NCBI RefSeq assembly: GCF_016919165.1
Contig: NZ_JAFFPS010000057.1
Location: forward strand, 186,001 to 250,000
Length of the DNA stretch: 64,000 bases
Origin: Leptospira chreensis
GTDB lineage: Bacteria > Spirochaetota > Leptospiria > Leptospirales > Leptospiraceae
Reading direction: 5' to 3'
Below are positions 29,058-38,758 of this stretch, in pieces (the stretch's first letter is position 1; the number at the start of each line of letters is the position of its first letter). A program made the position numbers and the translations under genes. The notes beneath the pieces are model-generated. The model saw nothing but the letters and a program-made list of their open reading frames with translations, was not told the origin of the DNA and ran no database searches.

Positions 29058-30524
29058 TTATGCCTGGTATTTGGATTGGATAAAGTTCAGTGCCATAGTG
29101 AAGATCTTAGAAAAATCCTTTTTATGGTTTTCATCTGTCACCCTAGACAAAATCCCCTTGAGCAGAGTTTGCACTTGTGTGTAATTCGGAACTTCAAAAA
29201 AAGCTTTTTGGATGTATGGCCAAGCCATCTTCACCATTTGCATAAACTCAGGACTTCCTTTTTTGAATTCCTGAATCATACGATCTAACGTCAGTTTAAC
29301 AACCTGGAAGTTTTTAATTTTTTTAACAATTCCAACTAAAACTTCACGACTCAAGTCAGATTTGGAACTCATCATTTGGAATAAAGAATTCCAATCCACT
29401 GGTTCATTTTTTTGTTCTTTCAGAACTTGGGTGCGTAAAGAGACGACTGCCTTTTCAAATTCAGAAAGACCACGTAGCCAATTCTGGTATCCCACTTGGT
29501 CCGCTTTGGTTTGGTATCCAGTAATGGTCTGCACCAGATCCATAAATTCTTTGACACTAAAAGATTCTAACCGTTCCAGATTCGGATCAATCGCAGCGGC
29601 TGGTTCTGGTTCTTCAAAATCAACATCGATGTCTTGCGAGAAGTCATCATCGTCAGTATTTGTATTGGAGTTACTAGATCCGCTAGCAGAAGAATCAGAA
29701 TCATCAAATTCTAAATCTTCAATTTCGTATTCTTCCGAAGAAGTTGGTGTTCCGTTTTTTGAGGATGGTTCCGGGATGGGATTGTCTTTGGGGTCTGGAC
29801 CGATTCTTACTTCTAAGAGTTCTCCAGTCAGATTTTCAGCAAAGGTTTCTACAATTTCCAATAGAATGGATTTGTCTTTTTCGACAATGAGGGATTGTTT
29901 TTTGGCAACGGGTACGGGAGGAGCATTGGCAACTGCCAAGGCATCGGTGAGAGAGACTGGTTCTTTTTCTGACTCCGCGCTTGCTGGCATCGAAAGGGCT
30001 GCTTTGGCAGATTCTGCCATAAGACCCTTAGGTTCGATGATCTCCCCCGTAAGAGGATTTTCAAGGACTGTTAAAATTCCTTTTTGAACAAATACAAAGT
30101 CTTTGGGGTGAGTGACTTGCAACTTCTCGACGATTTCTTCCGCCACAGAGGAAAAACTAGGAGCCGGTGCATTTTCGAGTTTGTCCAACTCTTGGGCTTT
30201 TAGTTTTTCCTGTACTTTGTTTAAAACTTCTATAAAGTTAGTATTGAGATAAGCAGAAACTTCATTCTGCGGAACACCTAACATAGTCGCAAATTGCGGG
30301 AGGTGTTCAAAGAACTGGTCGGTCTTTTTGATATTCCCCGTCATGTAGGATTTGATCTGTTTTGCGACCTCTTCCACCTTACCCGGGTCCATTTTCCTAG
30401 CTTTGAGTAGTTTTTTGAAAATATCGATATGGGCGTGGAAATAGGATAAAAATTCCCCGTAAGCGGTGAATTCAAACTCTCCGTGCGCTTTTTTTTCTAA
30501 AACCTTTTTGGAACCGTCTGACAT
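29058..30524 (-). CDS. Uncharacterised acidic cytoplasmic protein
   Basis: A 488-residue protein with no signal peptide or membrane helix. The N-terminal 150 residues and C-terminal 170 residues are helical. The middle (about 245-320) is a low-complexity acidic stretch rich in Asp, Glu and Ser, including a run of Ser/Asn/Asp residues, and is probably disordered. I do not recognise a family. It starts the three-gene unit and is divergent from the small lipoprotein at 30618. The disordered acidic linker between two helical domains suggests a scaffold or partner-binding role, but this is only inference. Confidence 0.6.
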   Translation of the reverse strand: MSDGSKKVLEKKAHGEFEFTAYGEFLSYFHAHIDIFKKLLKARKMDPGKVEEVAKQIKSYMTGNIKKTDQFFEHLPQFATMLGVPQNEVSAYLNTNFIEVLNKVQEKLKAQELDKLENAPAPSFSSVAEEIVEKLQVTHPKDFVFVQKGILTVLENPLTGEIIEPKGLMAESAKAALSMPASAESEKEPVSLTDALAVANAPPVPVAKKQSLIVEKDKSILLEIVETFAENLTGELLEVRIGPDPKDNPIPEPSSKNGTPTSSEEYEIEDLEFDDSDSSASGSSNSNTNTDDDDFSQDIDVDFEEPEPAAAIDPNLERLESFSVKEFMDLVQTITGYQTKADQVGYQNWLRGLSEFEKAVVSLRTQVLKEQKNEPVDWNSLFQMMSSKSDLSREVLVGIVKKIKNFQVVKLTLDRMIQEFKKGSPEFMQMVKMAWPYIQKAFFEVPNYTQVQTLLKGILSRVTDENHKKDFSKIFTMALNFIQSKYQA

Positions 30525-30617
30525 AGTAGAATCTCATCCAATGCATAGGAAAAGTCACAAGGGTCAAGATTTTTACGAACCGATTGACGAAATGCAGGGA
30601 GAACGGAGTTTAGGAAT

Positions 30618-30884
30618 ATGAATCGTTTGTTCGTTTTGGTAGTGTTGTGTTTTGTCATGATCTTCTCTACATCTTGCACAAAGAGAGAAGACAAAACTGT
30701 GGAAAGAAACCTAATGACTTTCCTTTTGACTTGTACGGGAGGAAGCCTCGAGGCCTGTAATGCGGGTTGCGCTGCCAAATATCCAGACGTTACGGGAGAT
30801 AATTACCCAGCAGCTTCTACATGTTTTAGCGCTTGCACGACCAATTGTAACTTATCCACTACCTTACTTCTACTCACCAATTAG
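30618..30884 (+). CDS. Small Cys-rich lipoprotein
   Basis: An 88-residue protein with a lipoprotein signal peptide (FSTSC lipobox, Cys about residue 20). The mature part has six further cysteines in two clusters (CTGGSLEACNAGC and CFSACTTNC), suggesting disulfides or a metal site. A ribosome-binding site-like AGGAAT precedes the ATG. No family is recognised; small Cys-rich lipoproteins of this type are common in Leptospira. It is convergent with rsmE. Confidence 0.7.
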   Translation: MNRLFVLVVLCFVMIFSTSCTKREDKTVERNLMTFLLTCTGGSLEACNAGCAAKYPDVTGDNYPAASTCFSACTTNCNLSTTLLLLTN

Positions 30885-30909
30885 AAGCAAAGGTAAGGCA
30901 TGCAGAACT

Positions 30910-31590
30910 TTAAGTTCCGTATGCCAGGAAACTTGCGGCAACAATGCCTGCAGTTTCTGTACGGAGCACCCCACCCGGGAGAGTCACTTTCGGGATCTTG
31001 TTTTTTTCCATCCAATCTTCTTCGTCTGCATGAAACCCACCCTCAGGTCCAATCACAGGAATTTTTCCAAGGATTTGACTTGTACGAAAGATCTCGGACT
31101 GATGAGGATGAAATACCACCAAACTCTCTTTATGTGAATCCATCCATTCTGCTGCAGGTTCAATAGAAAGTGTGAGAAGTTCAGTTTGTTTGGACTGAGC
31201 GGCCGCTTCCTTTACGATTTTTTCGGCCCGTTCTAAATTGAATTCTTTACGAATGGAATGACGAAAGACAAGAAAAACGACAGCATCAAGTCCAATCTCT
31301 GTTACCTTTTGTAAAAAAAAATCAAAGCGGTTCCCTTTCGGTAAAGCAATCGCTACGGTTTTCCTTTCTGTTTTTCTAGGCCCTTGCGTTTCGTCTAAAA
31401 ATTTTAGTTCTTTGGATTGAGGAGAAAATTGGTAATCATAAAGCCCACCCACTCCATCTCGAATTTGGATGGTGGTTTCTTCCTTACTCAGTCGTAAAGC
31501 CCGAAGGTGGGCCATCTCTTCTGGACTCAGGGAGATCGTAGGTTTTTTAGAAAACCCGGTGCGAAAAAGAATCAAACCAGGTTCTAACAA
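30910..31590 (-). CDS. rsmE: 16S rRNA (uracil-1498-N3)-methyltransferase RsmE
   Basis: A 226-residue SPOUT methyltransferase that methylates U1498 of 16S rRNA. Signature motifs are seen: ALPKGNRFDFFLQKVTEIG in the middle, IGPEGGF (about residue 180) and LRTETAGIVAA near the C-terminus. The latter two form the SAM-binding knot. No ATG is available before the conserved N-terminal region, so a TTG start at 31590 is likely. It lies 4 bases after the LolA-like gene in the guaB unit. Confidence 0.93.
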   Translation of the reverse strand: MLEPGLILFRTGFSKKPTISLSPEEMAHLRALRLSKEETTIQIRDGVGGLYDYQFSPQSKELKFLDETQGPRKTERKTVAIALPKGNRFDFFLQKVTEIGLDAVVFLVFRHSIRKEFNLERAEKIVKEAAAQSKQTELLTLSIEPAAEWMDSHKESLVVFHPHQSEIFRTSQILGKIPVIGPEGGFHADEEDWMEKNKIPKVTLPGGVLRTETAGIVAASFLAYGT

Positions 31591-31594
31591 GAGT

Positions 31595-32368
31595 TTAACG
31601 GCTTAGGTTATCGACGGCAAACAAAGAAGCATCCGGATTTACGGATTTGTCCACTTCCTGGATTTCCCAAACCGTGATACTACCTGTATTCAAATCTAAC
31701 ATCTCAAGCCGTGAAGCTTTTTGAATCTCTTCCACTTTCCCGGAAGTTTCTTTTACTTTCACAGGTCCGTATTTTAAGTTTAAGGTTTTGAATAGAATCC
31801 CGTCCCGGTCATGAAAGTCGACACGGTAGGGTTTTAGGTCTTTTTTGCCCACAAGGAGGACTAACTTTTTATAAAAGTAAGGAAGGATGGGTTTTAGAGA
31901 AATGCGATAATACACCTCTCCCCCAATTTCCAAATCAGCATTTACAAGCGGGTTGTAGTTGGCCTGATAAGAATATCCAGAAAGATCCACATAGAAAAAT
32001 CCAGTTCCCATCAGGGCTTCATACTTTTCATCATCTGTTTTTCGAAAGAGTTTTGCACTGAGAACATTGAAGAAAAAAACATTTTCCCCTTCATCTTTGG
32101 TGAGGAGTTTGGATTCCAATCCCCTACCCTTTCTATCGAATAAAAGAAGTGCATCTTCTCCATTGAAAAACCGGTTGATTTTCCAAGTTTCCGAAGTTCC
32201 ATTCCTACGAATGAGAACGTAAGTTCCTTTCACAAGGCCTTTTCCGAAATCCATTTCTCGGTCAAGCCTTGCCAAAAGTTCCTGCGCCGACAAACTGGTA
32301 TCAGGTGGCGCTTGTGCTTCTAACGAAATAAAACTAAAAAAGAATATGAAGATCCAAAGTTTTCGCAT
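31595..32368 (-). CDS. Outer-membrane lipoprotein-sorting (LolA-like) protein
   Basis: A 257-residue exported protein with a signal peptide (residues 1-19, ending LEAQA). The mature sequence resembles the spirochaetal TP_0789-type family of LolA/LolB-like folds (PF17131). It is beta-strand rich, with conserved turns such as GTYVLIRRNG, LLTKDEGENVFFF and the YRVDFHDRDG segment. Such proteins are presumed to bind lipid or lipoprotein acyl chains in the periplasm. It lies 9 bases after guaB and 4 before rsmE, so the three share a transcript. Confidence 0.8.
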   Translation of the reverse strand: MRKLWIFIFFFSFISLEAQAPPDTSLSAQELLARLDREMDFGKGLVKGTYVLIRRNGTSETWKINRFFNGEDALLLFDRKGRGLESKLLTKDEGENVFFFNVLSAKLFRKTDDEKYEALMGTGFFYVDLSGYSYQANYNPLVNADLEIGGEVYYRISLKPILPYFYKKLVLLVGKKDLKPYRVDFHDRDGILFKTLNLKYGPVKVKETSGKVEEIQKASRLEMLDLNTGSITVWEIQEVDKSVNPDASLFAVDNLSR

Positions 32369-32377
32369 GTAAAGTTT

Positions 32378-33904
32378 TTATTCCGCTCTCATAGAAGGTT
32401 TTGTGTAAGAATACAAACCGTGAACACTACCTTGTGCTTGGGCCGATTCCGTCCTTCGTTCAAAACGAAGTTTTCCTTCCCGTAACGCTTTATGTATATC
32501 TTGGATGTTTCTAAATCCCATATCTTGGAAACTTTGTCTGAGTCCTTGCACAAGATAAGGAATGAGGTTGAGAACTGATCCTTTATCCACAACGTATCCG
32601 GAAACACCTTGTGCGACTTTGATCTTTTGTGACTCGGAGAAGTACCGTTTGTCTCCACCTTTACTCATTGCTTCTAAACTTGCCATTCCCCGGTATTTCT
32701 TTAGACGAATTCCATTTTCATAAAAATACTCACCAGGTGCTTCTTTTGTTCCTGCAAACATAGAACCCATCATACACATAGAAGCACCAATCGCAAGAGC
32801 GTTGGCAATGTCCCCAATATTGGAAATACCACCGTCAGCAATCACAGGAACTCCATGTGCTTGTGCATACTCCGCTGTTTTGAAAACAGCTGTTGCTTGC
32901 GCACGACCCACGGCCATTGTATCTTGAGTGATACAAATGGAACCGGGTCCCATACCAATCCGAAGTCCATCCGCACCCGCGGCAATGAGGTTTGCTGCTT
33001 GTGCTTTGGTCACGACGTTACCACCGATCACATCAATACTTGGAAAATTGGATTTGATCCATTGGATCATTTCCATTTGGTAACTGGAATTTCCTTGAGC
33101 GGAATCAATGATGATGACATCCACTCCAACACCAGCTAGAGCCGCCATTCGATCACGTGACTCAGGTAAGGTGGAAAGGGCCGCACCCACTCGCAGTCTC
33201 TTTTGATCGTCTTTGGAAGATTGAGGGAATTCTTTATTTTTTTTCAGGTCACTGCGACAAATCAGTGCTACAAGTTTGCCTTGTTTGTCTACTAGAGGGA
33301 GTTTTCCCTTTTTGCTAGTTCTTAAAATATCGTTGGCTTCCAGTAAACTAATCCCAACATTTGCGGTGATCAGTTCCGTAGTCATCACCTTACCTAGTTT
33401 GATATTACGATCTTTTTCAAAATCCACATCGCGGTTGGTAACAATACCAACTAACTTAGTATTGGCGGTTCCATCTTCAGTGATGGGAATCCCACTAAAC
33501 CCGTATTTTTCTTTGACAGCATCCAAATCAGCAAGTGTATGTTCAGGAGAGAGAAGGATTGGATCTTTGATGAATCCATTTTCGTATCGTTTTACTTTAC
33601 GAACGAGATCTACCTGTTCGTCGATACTGTTGTTATAATGTATAATTCCGATTCCGCCCATAAGTGCTTGTGCGATCGCCATCTCGGACTCAGTGACTGT
33701 GTCCATGGGCGAACTCATAAGAGGTCTTTTGAGTGAAATATTTTTGGAAAGTTTGGTTTCTAGTTCTACATCGCTCGGGTTAAAGTCTATATAACCGGGT
33801 AGAACTAAAAAATCCCGATACGTGAGTCCCATGTTGACCGAGAAGAGCTCTTGTCCACTGACTCCGTCGAGAAGCTCCGATCCTGGTAGGGGTTGATTTG
33901 ACAT
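32378..33904 (-). CDS. guaB: IMP dehydrogenase
   Basis: A 508-residue enzyme that oxidises IMP to XMP, the committed step of GMP synthesis. It is a TIM barrel interrupted by two CBS domains (about residues 110-235). The catalytic loop reads GSICITQ, which holds the active-site Cys. The phosphate-binding GGIS and the YRGMAS segment are present, as is the N-terminal [16 protein letters not shown] motif. The length is normal. It is the first gene of a unit with the LolA-like gene and rsmE, divergent from the DUF1577-like gene. Confidence 0.97.
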   Translation of the reverse strand: MSNQPLPGSELLDGVSGQELFSVNMGLTYRDFLVLPGYIDFNPSDVELETKLSKNISLKRPLMSSPMDTVTESEMAIAQALMGGIGIIHYNNSIDEQVDLVRKVKRYENGFIKDPILLSPEHTLADLDAVKEKYGFSGIPITEDGTANTKLVGIVTNRDVDFEKDRNIKLGKVMTTELITANVGISLLEANDILRTSKKGKLPLVDKQGKLVALICRSDLKKNKEFPQSSKDDQKRLRVGAALSTLPESRDRMAALAGVGVDVIIIDSAQGNSSYQMEMIQWIKSNFPSIDVIGGNVVTKAQAANLIAAGADGLRIGMGPGSICITQDTMAVGRAQATAVFKTAEYAQAHGVPVIADGGISNIGDIANALAIGASMCMMGSMFAGTKEAPGEYFYENGIRLKKYRGMASLEAMSKGGDKRYFSESQKIKVAQGVSGYVVDKGSVLNLIPYLVQGLRQSFQDMGFRNIQDIHKALREGKLRFERRTESAQAQGSVHGLYSYTKPSMRAE

Positions 33905-33999
33905 AATTATCCTTCCTTTTTCTACTTTAGGTAAGAAAACTCTCCGTGCAAGAGAATTTCAGGAGAAATTTGTCCGATATTAGTAAGTAACGACCTTTT

Positions 34000-35157
34000 A
34001 TGGATACACTAGAAAGAAGTAAGCGATCTTTGGATGTTTTTTCCGACACTGAAAAAAAACTCCATGTTTTGACGAAATTTTTATTAAACCAAGAATTGAG
34101 TTTAAAAGACAATATCCATACCGGAGAGAGTTGTTTTTTAAAAAAAGTTTCTGCAGACGGGAACAAAATCCTAGTCAGCGTACGTCCAACCATGTCCCTC
34201 TCTGTGGGGCAAAAAATCACTCTTTATAAAATTCTAGGAAGATACCTCCACCTAGAATGCACCGTCGAACAAGAAAAGGCGGAGTCTCAATACGTTTTAC
34301 ACTTAGATAAAATTGCGATCGCCAAAAAAGACAGAGAAAGTTCCAGGATTCCTGTTCCTCCTGGTTCCGCTTGGATCACCAATGTGGTCTCCAGCAAAGC
34401 AAAAATCGAAACAGATATGTTCCATGTTCCCACAGCAGTGAAGGTAAACTTCCAGGATTATGAAACAAAGTTAAAGAACTCGGTTGATTTTATTAAAATT
34501 TCCACCTTTAACTCGAGCGAAGACAACGAAATCATCCGCCAAATCAAAAAAACGAAGAAAGGCCTACTCCTTGAAGATGCGACAGATAAAAAATGTTACG
34601 AATCTTCACCTAACGAAGACTTTTTGGTATTTTCGGAAGAAATCGAAGAAGATATCGCGAAAGAAATCAATAACAAACGAAACCAAAAAATCAAATCCGA
34701 ACTCATTTTACCCATTCTCTATCTAACTGATGAAGAAGAATCCATCCCCATTGGTTACATCCAGATGCAAAGTAAAACAGAAACCTTTGATTTACTGAAA
34801 GCTATGGAAATGAAAACTGTATGTTTTGAAATGGTGGACCGGATTCGTCATTCCAATATGATTAAGTCGGATGGAAAGTTCCCGGTGATTGATATTTCTG
34901 AGGGAGGATTGAAAGTGATCGTAGACCATCCTGATTTAATGCAAAGCCTTCCCAAACTTTCTGGATTTCAGTTTGATATATTTTTTAAAATGCAATCACC
35001 TCTCACCGCTTTTGGAACCATTAAAACGATTACCAAAAACCATGAGGGTCACCTAACAGTGGGTCTTGCGATTGCAGGTCACTCCTCTCGTTCGGGTGAG
35101 AAAAAAAGATTTTTAGAAAACGTAGAATTCTTTCGCAAACAAACCCTAAAACCTTAA
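34000..35157 (+). CDS. DUF1577/PilZ-like protein
   Basis: A 385-residue soluble protein of a family common in Leptospira. The C-terminal 110 residues contain a PilZ-like strand VIDISEGGLKVIV (about residue 305) and a later VGLAIAG strand. The usual RxxxR c-di-GMP motif is not evident. The N-terminal part resembles YcgR-N-type beta domains. I think it belongs to DUF1577, whose role is unknown, and it could be a cyclic-di-GMP effector that has lost or changed its binding site. The next genes on the other strand include an EAL protein. Confidence 0.6.
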   Translation: MDTLERSKRSLDVFSDTEKKLHVLTKFLLNQELSLKDNIHTGESCFLKKVSADGNKILVSVRPTMSLSVGQKITLYKILGRYLHLECTVEQEKAESQYVLHLDKIAIAKKDRESSRIPVPPGSAWITNVVSSKAKIETDMFHVPTAVKVNFQDYETKLKNSVDFIKISTFNSSEDNEIIRQIKKTKKGLLLEDATDKKCYESSPNEDFLVFSEEIEEDIAKEINNKRNQKIKSELILPILYLTDEEESIPIGYIQMQSKTETFDLLKAMEMKTVCFEMVDRIRHSNMIKSDGKFPVIDISEGGLKVIVDHPDLMQSLPKLSGFQFDIFFKMQSPLTAFGTIKTITKNHEGHLTVGLAIAGHSSRSGEKKRFLENVEFFRKQTLKP

Positions 35158-35158
35158 G

Positions 35159-37096
35159 TCAAAGTTCCCCATAACCCAAAACTTCCATAGACCACTTTTC
35201 TTCTAATTTCCGAGAAGAAAAGGTAATGGCCTCTGAATCCATTTCTTCTTTGAGAAATGCAAAGTCGGAGGCATCGATTTCTTCTCCTTCGATCAAATAG
35301 AAAGCTTCCTTAGATGGATCAATACTGCGAATTCGATTTGTAGGAATGGTTTCATAAATGAGAAATGATGTCGAATCCAACTCTCGGTCTCGCCAGTTTT
35401 TTAATTCGGAATGGTTTCCATCGAATACAAAAACCAAACGGTGTTGGAGGTTTTCACCTCTATGGGCAAGGGTTCGAGAAAGATAAGAATTTCGTTTGGT
35501 TTCCAAAATAGAAACAAGTTTTGTCATCTCTTTGGGTTTCGGAAGAGAAACCAAAGGCAAAACAAAATCCACGGTACAAAAAGGTTCGGCCGTGATTCGT
35601 TCCTCGATCAGAGAAAGAATCCGAGAAAGGTCTTTTGAAAGATCTTCTGTGTGGAACCAAACACTGTGATGGCGACTCCCCGACCAGGAAGACAAACTGG
35701 ATTCTGAAACGAAGTTTTTTCCGGACGCAGAATGATTTCTAGAATCAGTGAATGCGATATCGATACGATCGTTTTTTTTGGATAAGGCAGCACATAAAAA
35801 CGGTCTTGGGAATTCATCCAACCTTCTTTCAAGTAAATCTTCGGCAAAGTATAAGGACTCTGTCAAATCACGAGGACTAAAAGTGGGAGTTTGGATGATG
35901 CGGTATGGGGGTGTTGGCATAAAGGAAAGTCCTTCTTTTTCGGCATCCCTACGCATCGCCGTTCCCGGAAGGACAGACAATGGAAAGGCCTGCACCCATT
36001 CTCCCAGTCCATGTTCTAAAAAGAAATGGATTCCTCTTTCCACATCATCGGGTTTGTCCCCGGGGAGTCCAATGATGAGATCAAGTAACAACTCCATCCC
36101 TTCTCCGGCAAGCATCTTGGCCACTTCTGCTACTTTATGAGGGCTGCCGTAACGTTTGACTCGTTTTAAGGTTTCTTCATTTACTGATTGCAGTCCCAGT
36201 TCCACACGAGTAAATCCCGCCTTACGGAGTTTAGTTGCCAGTTTCGGTGTCACACCTTCCGAACGTAATTCGGCAAACATAGACATACTTCCATCCGAAT
36301 TCACTTCCGCAATGGCATCTAAAAAATTTTCAAAGCCTGGTCTATGGTTGAAAGTGGGATCTAAGAATACAAGTTCCTTGGCACCCTTCTCTTTTAAGTT
36401 CGAAATCAATCGAATGGTTTCTGGAATGTCTAAGGTGCGGAGATTCTGTGAAGATTTAGGATAAAAACAATAAGTACACTGTGATTTACAACCACGCACC
36501 GTTTCTAAATAAGTGGAACGTCTGGGATCCACTTGCAAATGTCCAGTGGTATAAGGAGAAGGAAAGTCAGTCAAAGGAAAGTCTGCTGCCGCTTGTTTTC
36601 CAAAGGAAGTGAGAGATCCGTTATCTAAACGGTAAGCCACATTCTCTAAACCTTCCAAGGAAGACTTAGAAAGTAAGGCGCGCATCAAAGAACGAAAGCT
36701 ATGTTCTGCCTCGCCGGATACAGCAATGTCATAACCCTCTTCGCTTAAAACATAAGGGTTGTCTTCATTGACCTCGGGTCCACCGATAAGAATGGTTGTT
36801 TCTGGATTTCGTTTTTTAACTTCTCTTGCAATATAAAGACTACGTTCTGTGTTCCATAAATAAAGAGAGAGTCCGAGAAAATCAGGTCCTTCTTTGGCAA
36901 TTCGGTCAATGAGTTCCCGGTCTCCCAAAGAATCGGTATCTTCTGGAGAAACGACATAAGGACTCACCCCAAGGACTGGATCTTCTTTGGATTCGAGGCA
37001 ACTCGCCAAACTAGCAGCTGCTAAAGGAACGTTTCCGGTGGCTGCATAGTAGGATGGTGGCGGAACTGGTAATTGCAAAAATTGTATTTTTGCCAT
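35159..37096 (-). CDS. B12-binding-domain radical SAM protein
   Basis: A 645-residue protein with the layout of BchE-type enzymes. The N-terminal Rossmann-like cobalamin-binding domain (about 1-160, with the LIGGPEVNEDNP turn) is followed by a radical SAM barrel with CKSQCTYC (near residue 200), which holds the [4Fe-4S] cysteines. A C-terminal domain of unknown type follows. I choose ATG 37096 rather than the TTG at 37135, because homologous proteins begin at the hydrophobic strand right after it (AKIQFLQLP). The substrate cannot be predicted. It lies 45 bases downstream of the EAL gene on the same strand. Confidence 0.8.
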   Translation of the reverse strand: MAKIQFLQLPVPPPSYYAATGNVPLAAASLASCLESKEDPVLGVSPYVVSPEDTDSLGDRELIDRIAKEGPDFLGLSLYLWNTERSLYIAREVKKRNPETTILIGGPEVNEDNPYVLSEEGYDIAVSGEAEHSFRSLMRALLSKSSLEGLENVAYRLDNGSLTSFGKQAAADFPLTDFPSPYTTGHLQVDPRRSTYLETVRGCKSQCTYCFYPKSSQNLRTLDIPETIRLISNLKEKGAKELVFLDPTFNHRPGFENFLDAIAEVNSDGSMSMFAELRSEGVTPKLATKLRKAGFTRVELGLQSVNEETLKRVKRYGSPHKVAEVAKMLAGEGMELLLDLIIGLPGDKPDDVERGIHFFLEHGLGEWVQAFPLSVLPGTAMRRDAEKEGLSFMPTPPYRIIQTPTFSPRDLTESLYFAEDLLERRLDEFPRPFLCAALSKKNDRIDIAFTDSRNHSASGKNFVSESSLSSWSGSRHHSVWFHTEDLSKDLSRILSLIEERITAEPFCTVDFVLPLVSLPKPKEMTKLVSILETKRNSYLSRTLAHRGENLQHRLVFVFDGNHSELKNWRDRELDSTSFLIYETIPTNRIRSIDPSKEAFYLIEGEEIDASDFAFLKEEMDSEAITFSSRKLEEKWSMEVLGYGEL

Positions 37097-37141
37097 ATCT
37101 TCTGCCAGTATCCACCGAGAGAGGGATTTTCGCAAAACCTT

Positions 37142-38401
37142 TCAGGAACGAGAGACCACCACATCGATAAATAAAATCAAGTTTTCAGAGAGGTTCCTCG
37201 CGAATGTCCGTAACATCATCCGTTCGGAAATGTCATGATACATTTGAGAGAGAGTCCAAGCATCTCGACTGGTTTTGGATTTGTGAAGGTGTTCAAAAAA
37301 ATAAGGCCGAAAGGACCAGTTTTTACCTAAAAAGGAATAGTCCGGTTCCATTTTTCCGGACTGGTCCCGCGAATAATTGGGTGAGACCTGGAATCCTAAT
37401 GGGTTTGTGATGTACATCCGAAAGAAATTTCCATCTCCAAAAACATTAGTTTCAAAATCTCCCTTCCATTCCCAAATTCCATTGTCTTCGGTAAACCCCA
37501 TCATGATTTCAGAAAGTTTGTCCTTCCAAAGGGTTTCCCATTCAATCTGACGATTCATCTCTCCTTGTTTGCGAGCATGAAAGTATTCGAGAGAGGACTG
37601 CATCTCTGTTCGGTATTCAAAACGTTTGGCAAAGTATGGTTCTGGTTTGGCAAAATAAAACCCTTGGATGTATCTGGCCCCATAGTTTAGAGCATTATAA
37701 AGTTCGTCTTCCGATTCAATCCCTTCAAAAAGAAGACTACTTCCGAGAGACTCACCTAACTTTGATAAATTGAGTAAAATCTCTTTGAAGTTTCTTGAGA
37801 AGGTTGACCTACGTAACATTTGTAAGTCGACTTTGATAATCTCTGGATGAAAAAGTCCAATCCGGTCTAAGTTACTGGCTTCCGATCCGGCATCGTCAAC
37901 AGCAATCGAAAATCCTTCCTGCCGATACAAATTCAGAACCGGTCGCAAAAGTTCTAAGTTGTGAGGAAACCGTTCTTCGGTAATTTCAATGACAATCCGC
38001 TCCGGATCCACACCCACTTCTCTGACCATTCGAATGGTTTGCGGGAGTGCTGTTTCCAATTGTAAGAGAGCATGGTACATTACGTTCGGTGAAATATTTA
38101 AAAATAACTTGGTTTCGGGTGGTGCTTCTTTCGCGAACTTTTGTAAGGCAGCAAAACGAATTTCTTCGTCGACTTGTTTTTTAAGATAAAAGATTTCATC
38201 GTAACCAAAGGTTTGGGATAAAAAGAAATCTCCAAGACTGACAAGCCCTTCCGGTGTGGAAAGCCTTCCTAAAAGTTCGTATCCGTAAATACCAGTGGAT
38301 TCGGACGAGAGGATGGGTTGGAAAACGGGAACGAGAGTTCCGCCAGACAACAAATCTTTCCATTCTCGTAAGAATTTATGACTTTCTCTTTCTGTGATCA
38401 T
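37142..38401 (-). CDS. EAL domain protein with YkuI-like C-terminal sensor domain
   Basis: A 419-residue protein. The EAL domain (about 15-255) has ELLGR for EAL, LNISP, EITEE, VDDAGSEASN, KVDLQMLR and EGIESEDE. The metal-binding Glu, Asn, Asp and Lys residues are therefore kept, while loop 6 is altered (DDAGSEASN for DDFGTGYSS). It may be an active cyclic-di-GMP phosphodiesterase or a binding protein. The C-terminal 150 residues contain GKNWSFRPYF and GFQVSPNYS, typical of the PAS-like C-terminal domain of B. subtilis YkuI, and the total length agrees with YkuI. The leader upstream has competing inverted repeats. Confidence 0.88.
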   Translation of the reverse strand: MITERESHKFLREWKDLLSGGTLVPVFQPILSSESTGIYGYELLGRLSTPEGLVSLGDFFLSQTFGYDEIFYLKKQVDEEIRFAALQKFAKEAPPETKLFLNISPNVMYHALLQLETALPQTIRMVREVGVDPERIVIEITEERFPHNLELLRPVLNLYRQEGFSIAVDDAGSEASNLDRIGLFHPEIIKVDLQMLRRSTFSRNFKEILLNLSKLGESLGSSLLFEGIESEDELYNALNYGARYIQGFYFAKPEPYFAKRFEYRTEMQSSLEYFHARKQGEMNRQIEWETLWKDKLSEIMMGFTEDNGIWEWKGDFETNVFGDGNFFRMYITNPLGFQVSPNYSRDQSGKMEPDYSFLGKNWSFRPYFFEHLHKSKTSRDAWTLSQMYHDISERMMLRTFARNLSENLILFIDVVVSRS

Positions 38402-38436
38402 AGATGGATACAGAATCTATATTGCAAGATCGGTAC

Positions 38437-38541
38437 CAGTAAGCATTGTAGGGAATATTACTGCATTTTGCTTAAGAGAGAGGCATTAGAGAACAAAGTG
38501 GGGGAAAAAGAGGAAATGGTGCTTACTGAATAAGCAAAATG
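38437..38541 (-). promoter_or_regulatory. Leader with competing inverted repeats before the EAL gene
   Basis: TAAGCA/TGCTTA segments occur four times. Long-range pairs are 38437-38445 with 38520-38528 (9 bp) and 38464-38474 with 38531-38541 (11 bp), which would cross each other. Alternatively, two local hairpins can form. The arrangement could be a switch, pseudoknot or attenuator; no known riboswitch consensus is recognised. Confidence 0.35.
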
Positions 38542-38543
38542 GT

Positions 38544-38576
38544 AAAAAAAAACCATCCAAGTTGCCCGGGATGGCT
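38544..38576 (-). terminator. Rho-independent terminator of the small lipoprotein gene
   Basis: On the minus strand, CCATCC ... GGATGG forms a 6-bp stem (with weak A-T extension) around a GC-rich loop, followed at once by nine T residues. It lies 18 bases after the stop of the 54-residue lipoprotein. Confidence 0.8.
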
Positions 38577-38593
38577 TCCGCTTTGAGTAGTAA

Positions 38594-38758
38594 TTACTTA
38601 ATGTCTCTAGCTCTTGTTTTGAAAGACTCATCCAATTTTGGCTTTTTAGAAGGTTTTGGTTCTTCCACAACTGGTGTTTGTTTAACTTCTTCAGAGGCAC
38701 AGTTAATCATAAATACAGCCAAAAAAGCAATGATTAGGATAGACGAAATTTTTTTCAT
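38594..38758 (-). CDS. Small lipoprotein (54 residues)
   Basis: A short gene with a clear lipoprotein signal peptide: MKK start, hydrophobic core and FMINC lipobox with Cys at residue 20. The mature part is 35 residues, Pro/Lys/Glu-rich (VVEEPKPSKKPKLDES) and probably disordered. A good ribosome-binding site (GGAGC) precedes the ATG, and a strong terminator follows the stop, so it is a complete single-gene unit, divergent from tmk. The function is unknown; the charged, Pro-rich form suggests an envelope linker. Confidence 0.75.
   Translation of the reverse strand: MKKISSILIIAFLAVFMINCASEEVKQTPVVEEPKPSKKPKLDESFKTRARDIK

Noticed and set aside
29362..30087. Long + strand open frame opposite the acidic protein gene
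   Set aside because: It is an antisense shadow of the Glu/Asp/Ser-rich coding region; no ribosome-binding site and no family resemblance.
38437..38541. Known cyclic-di-GMP (GEMM) riboswitch before the EAL gene
   Set aside because: The conserved GEMM core and tetraloop-receptor sequences are not found; only simple inverted repeats are present.
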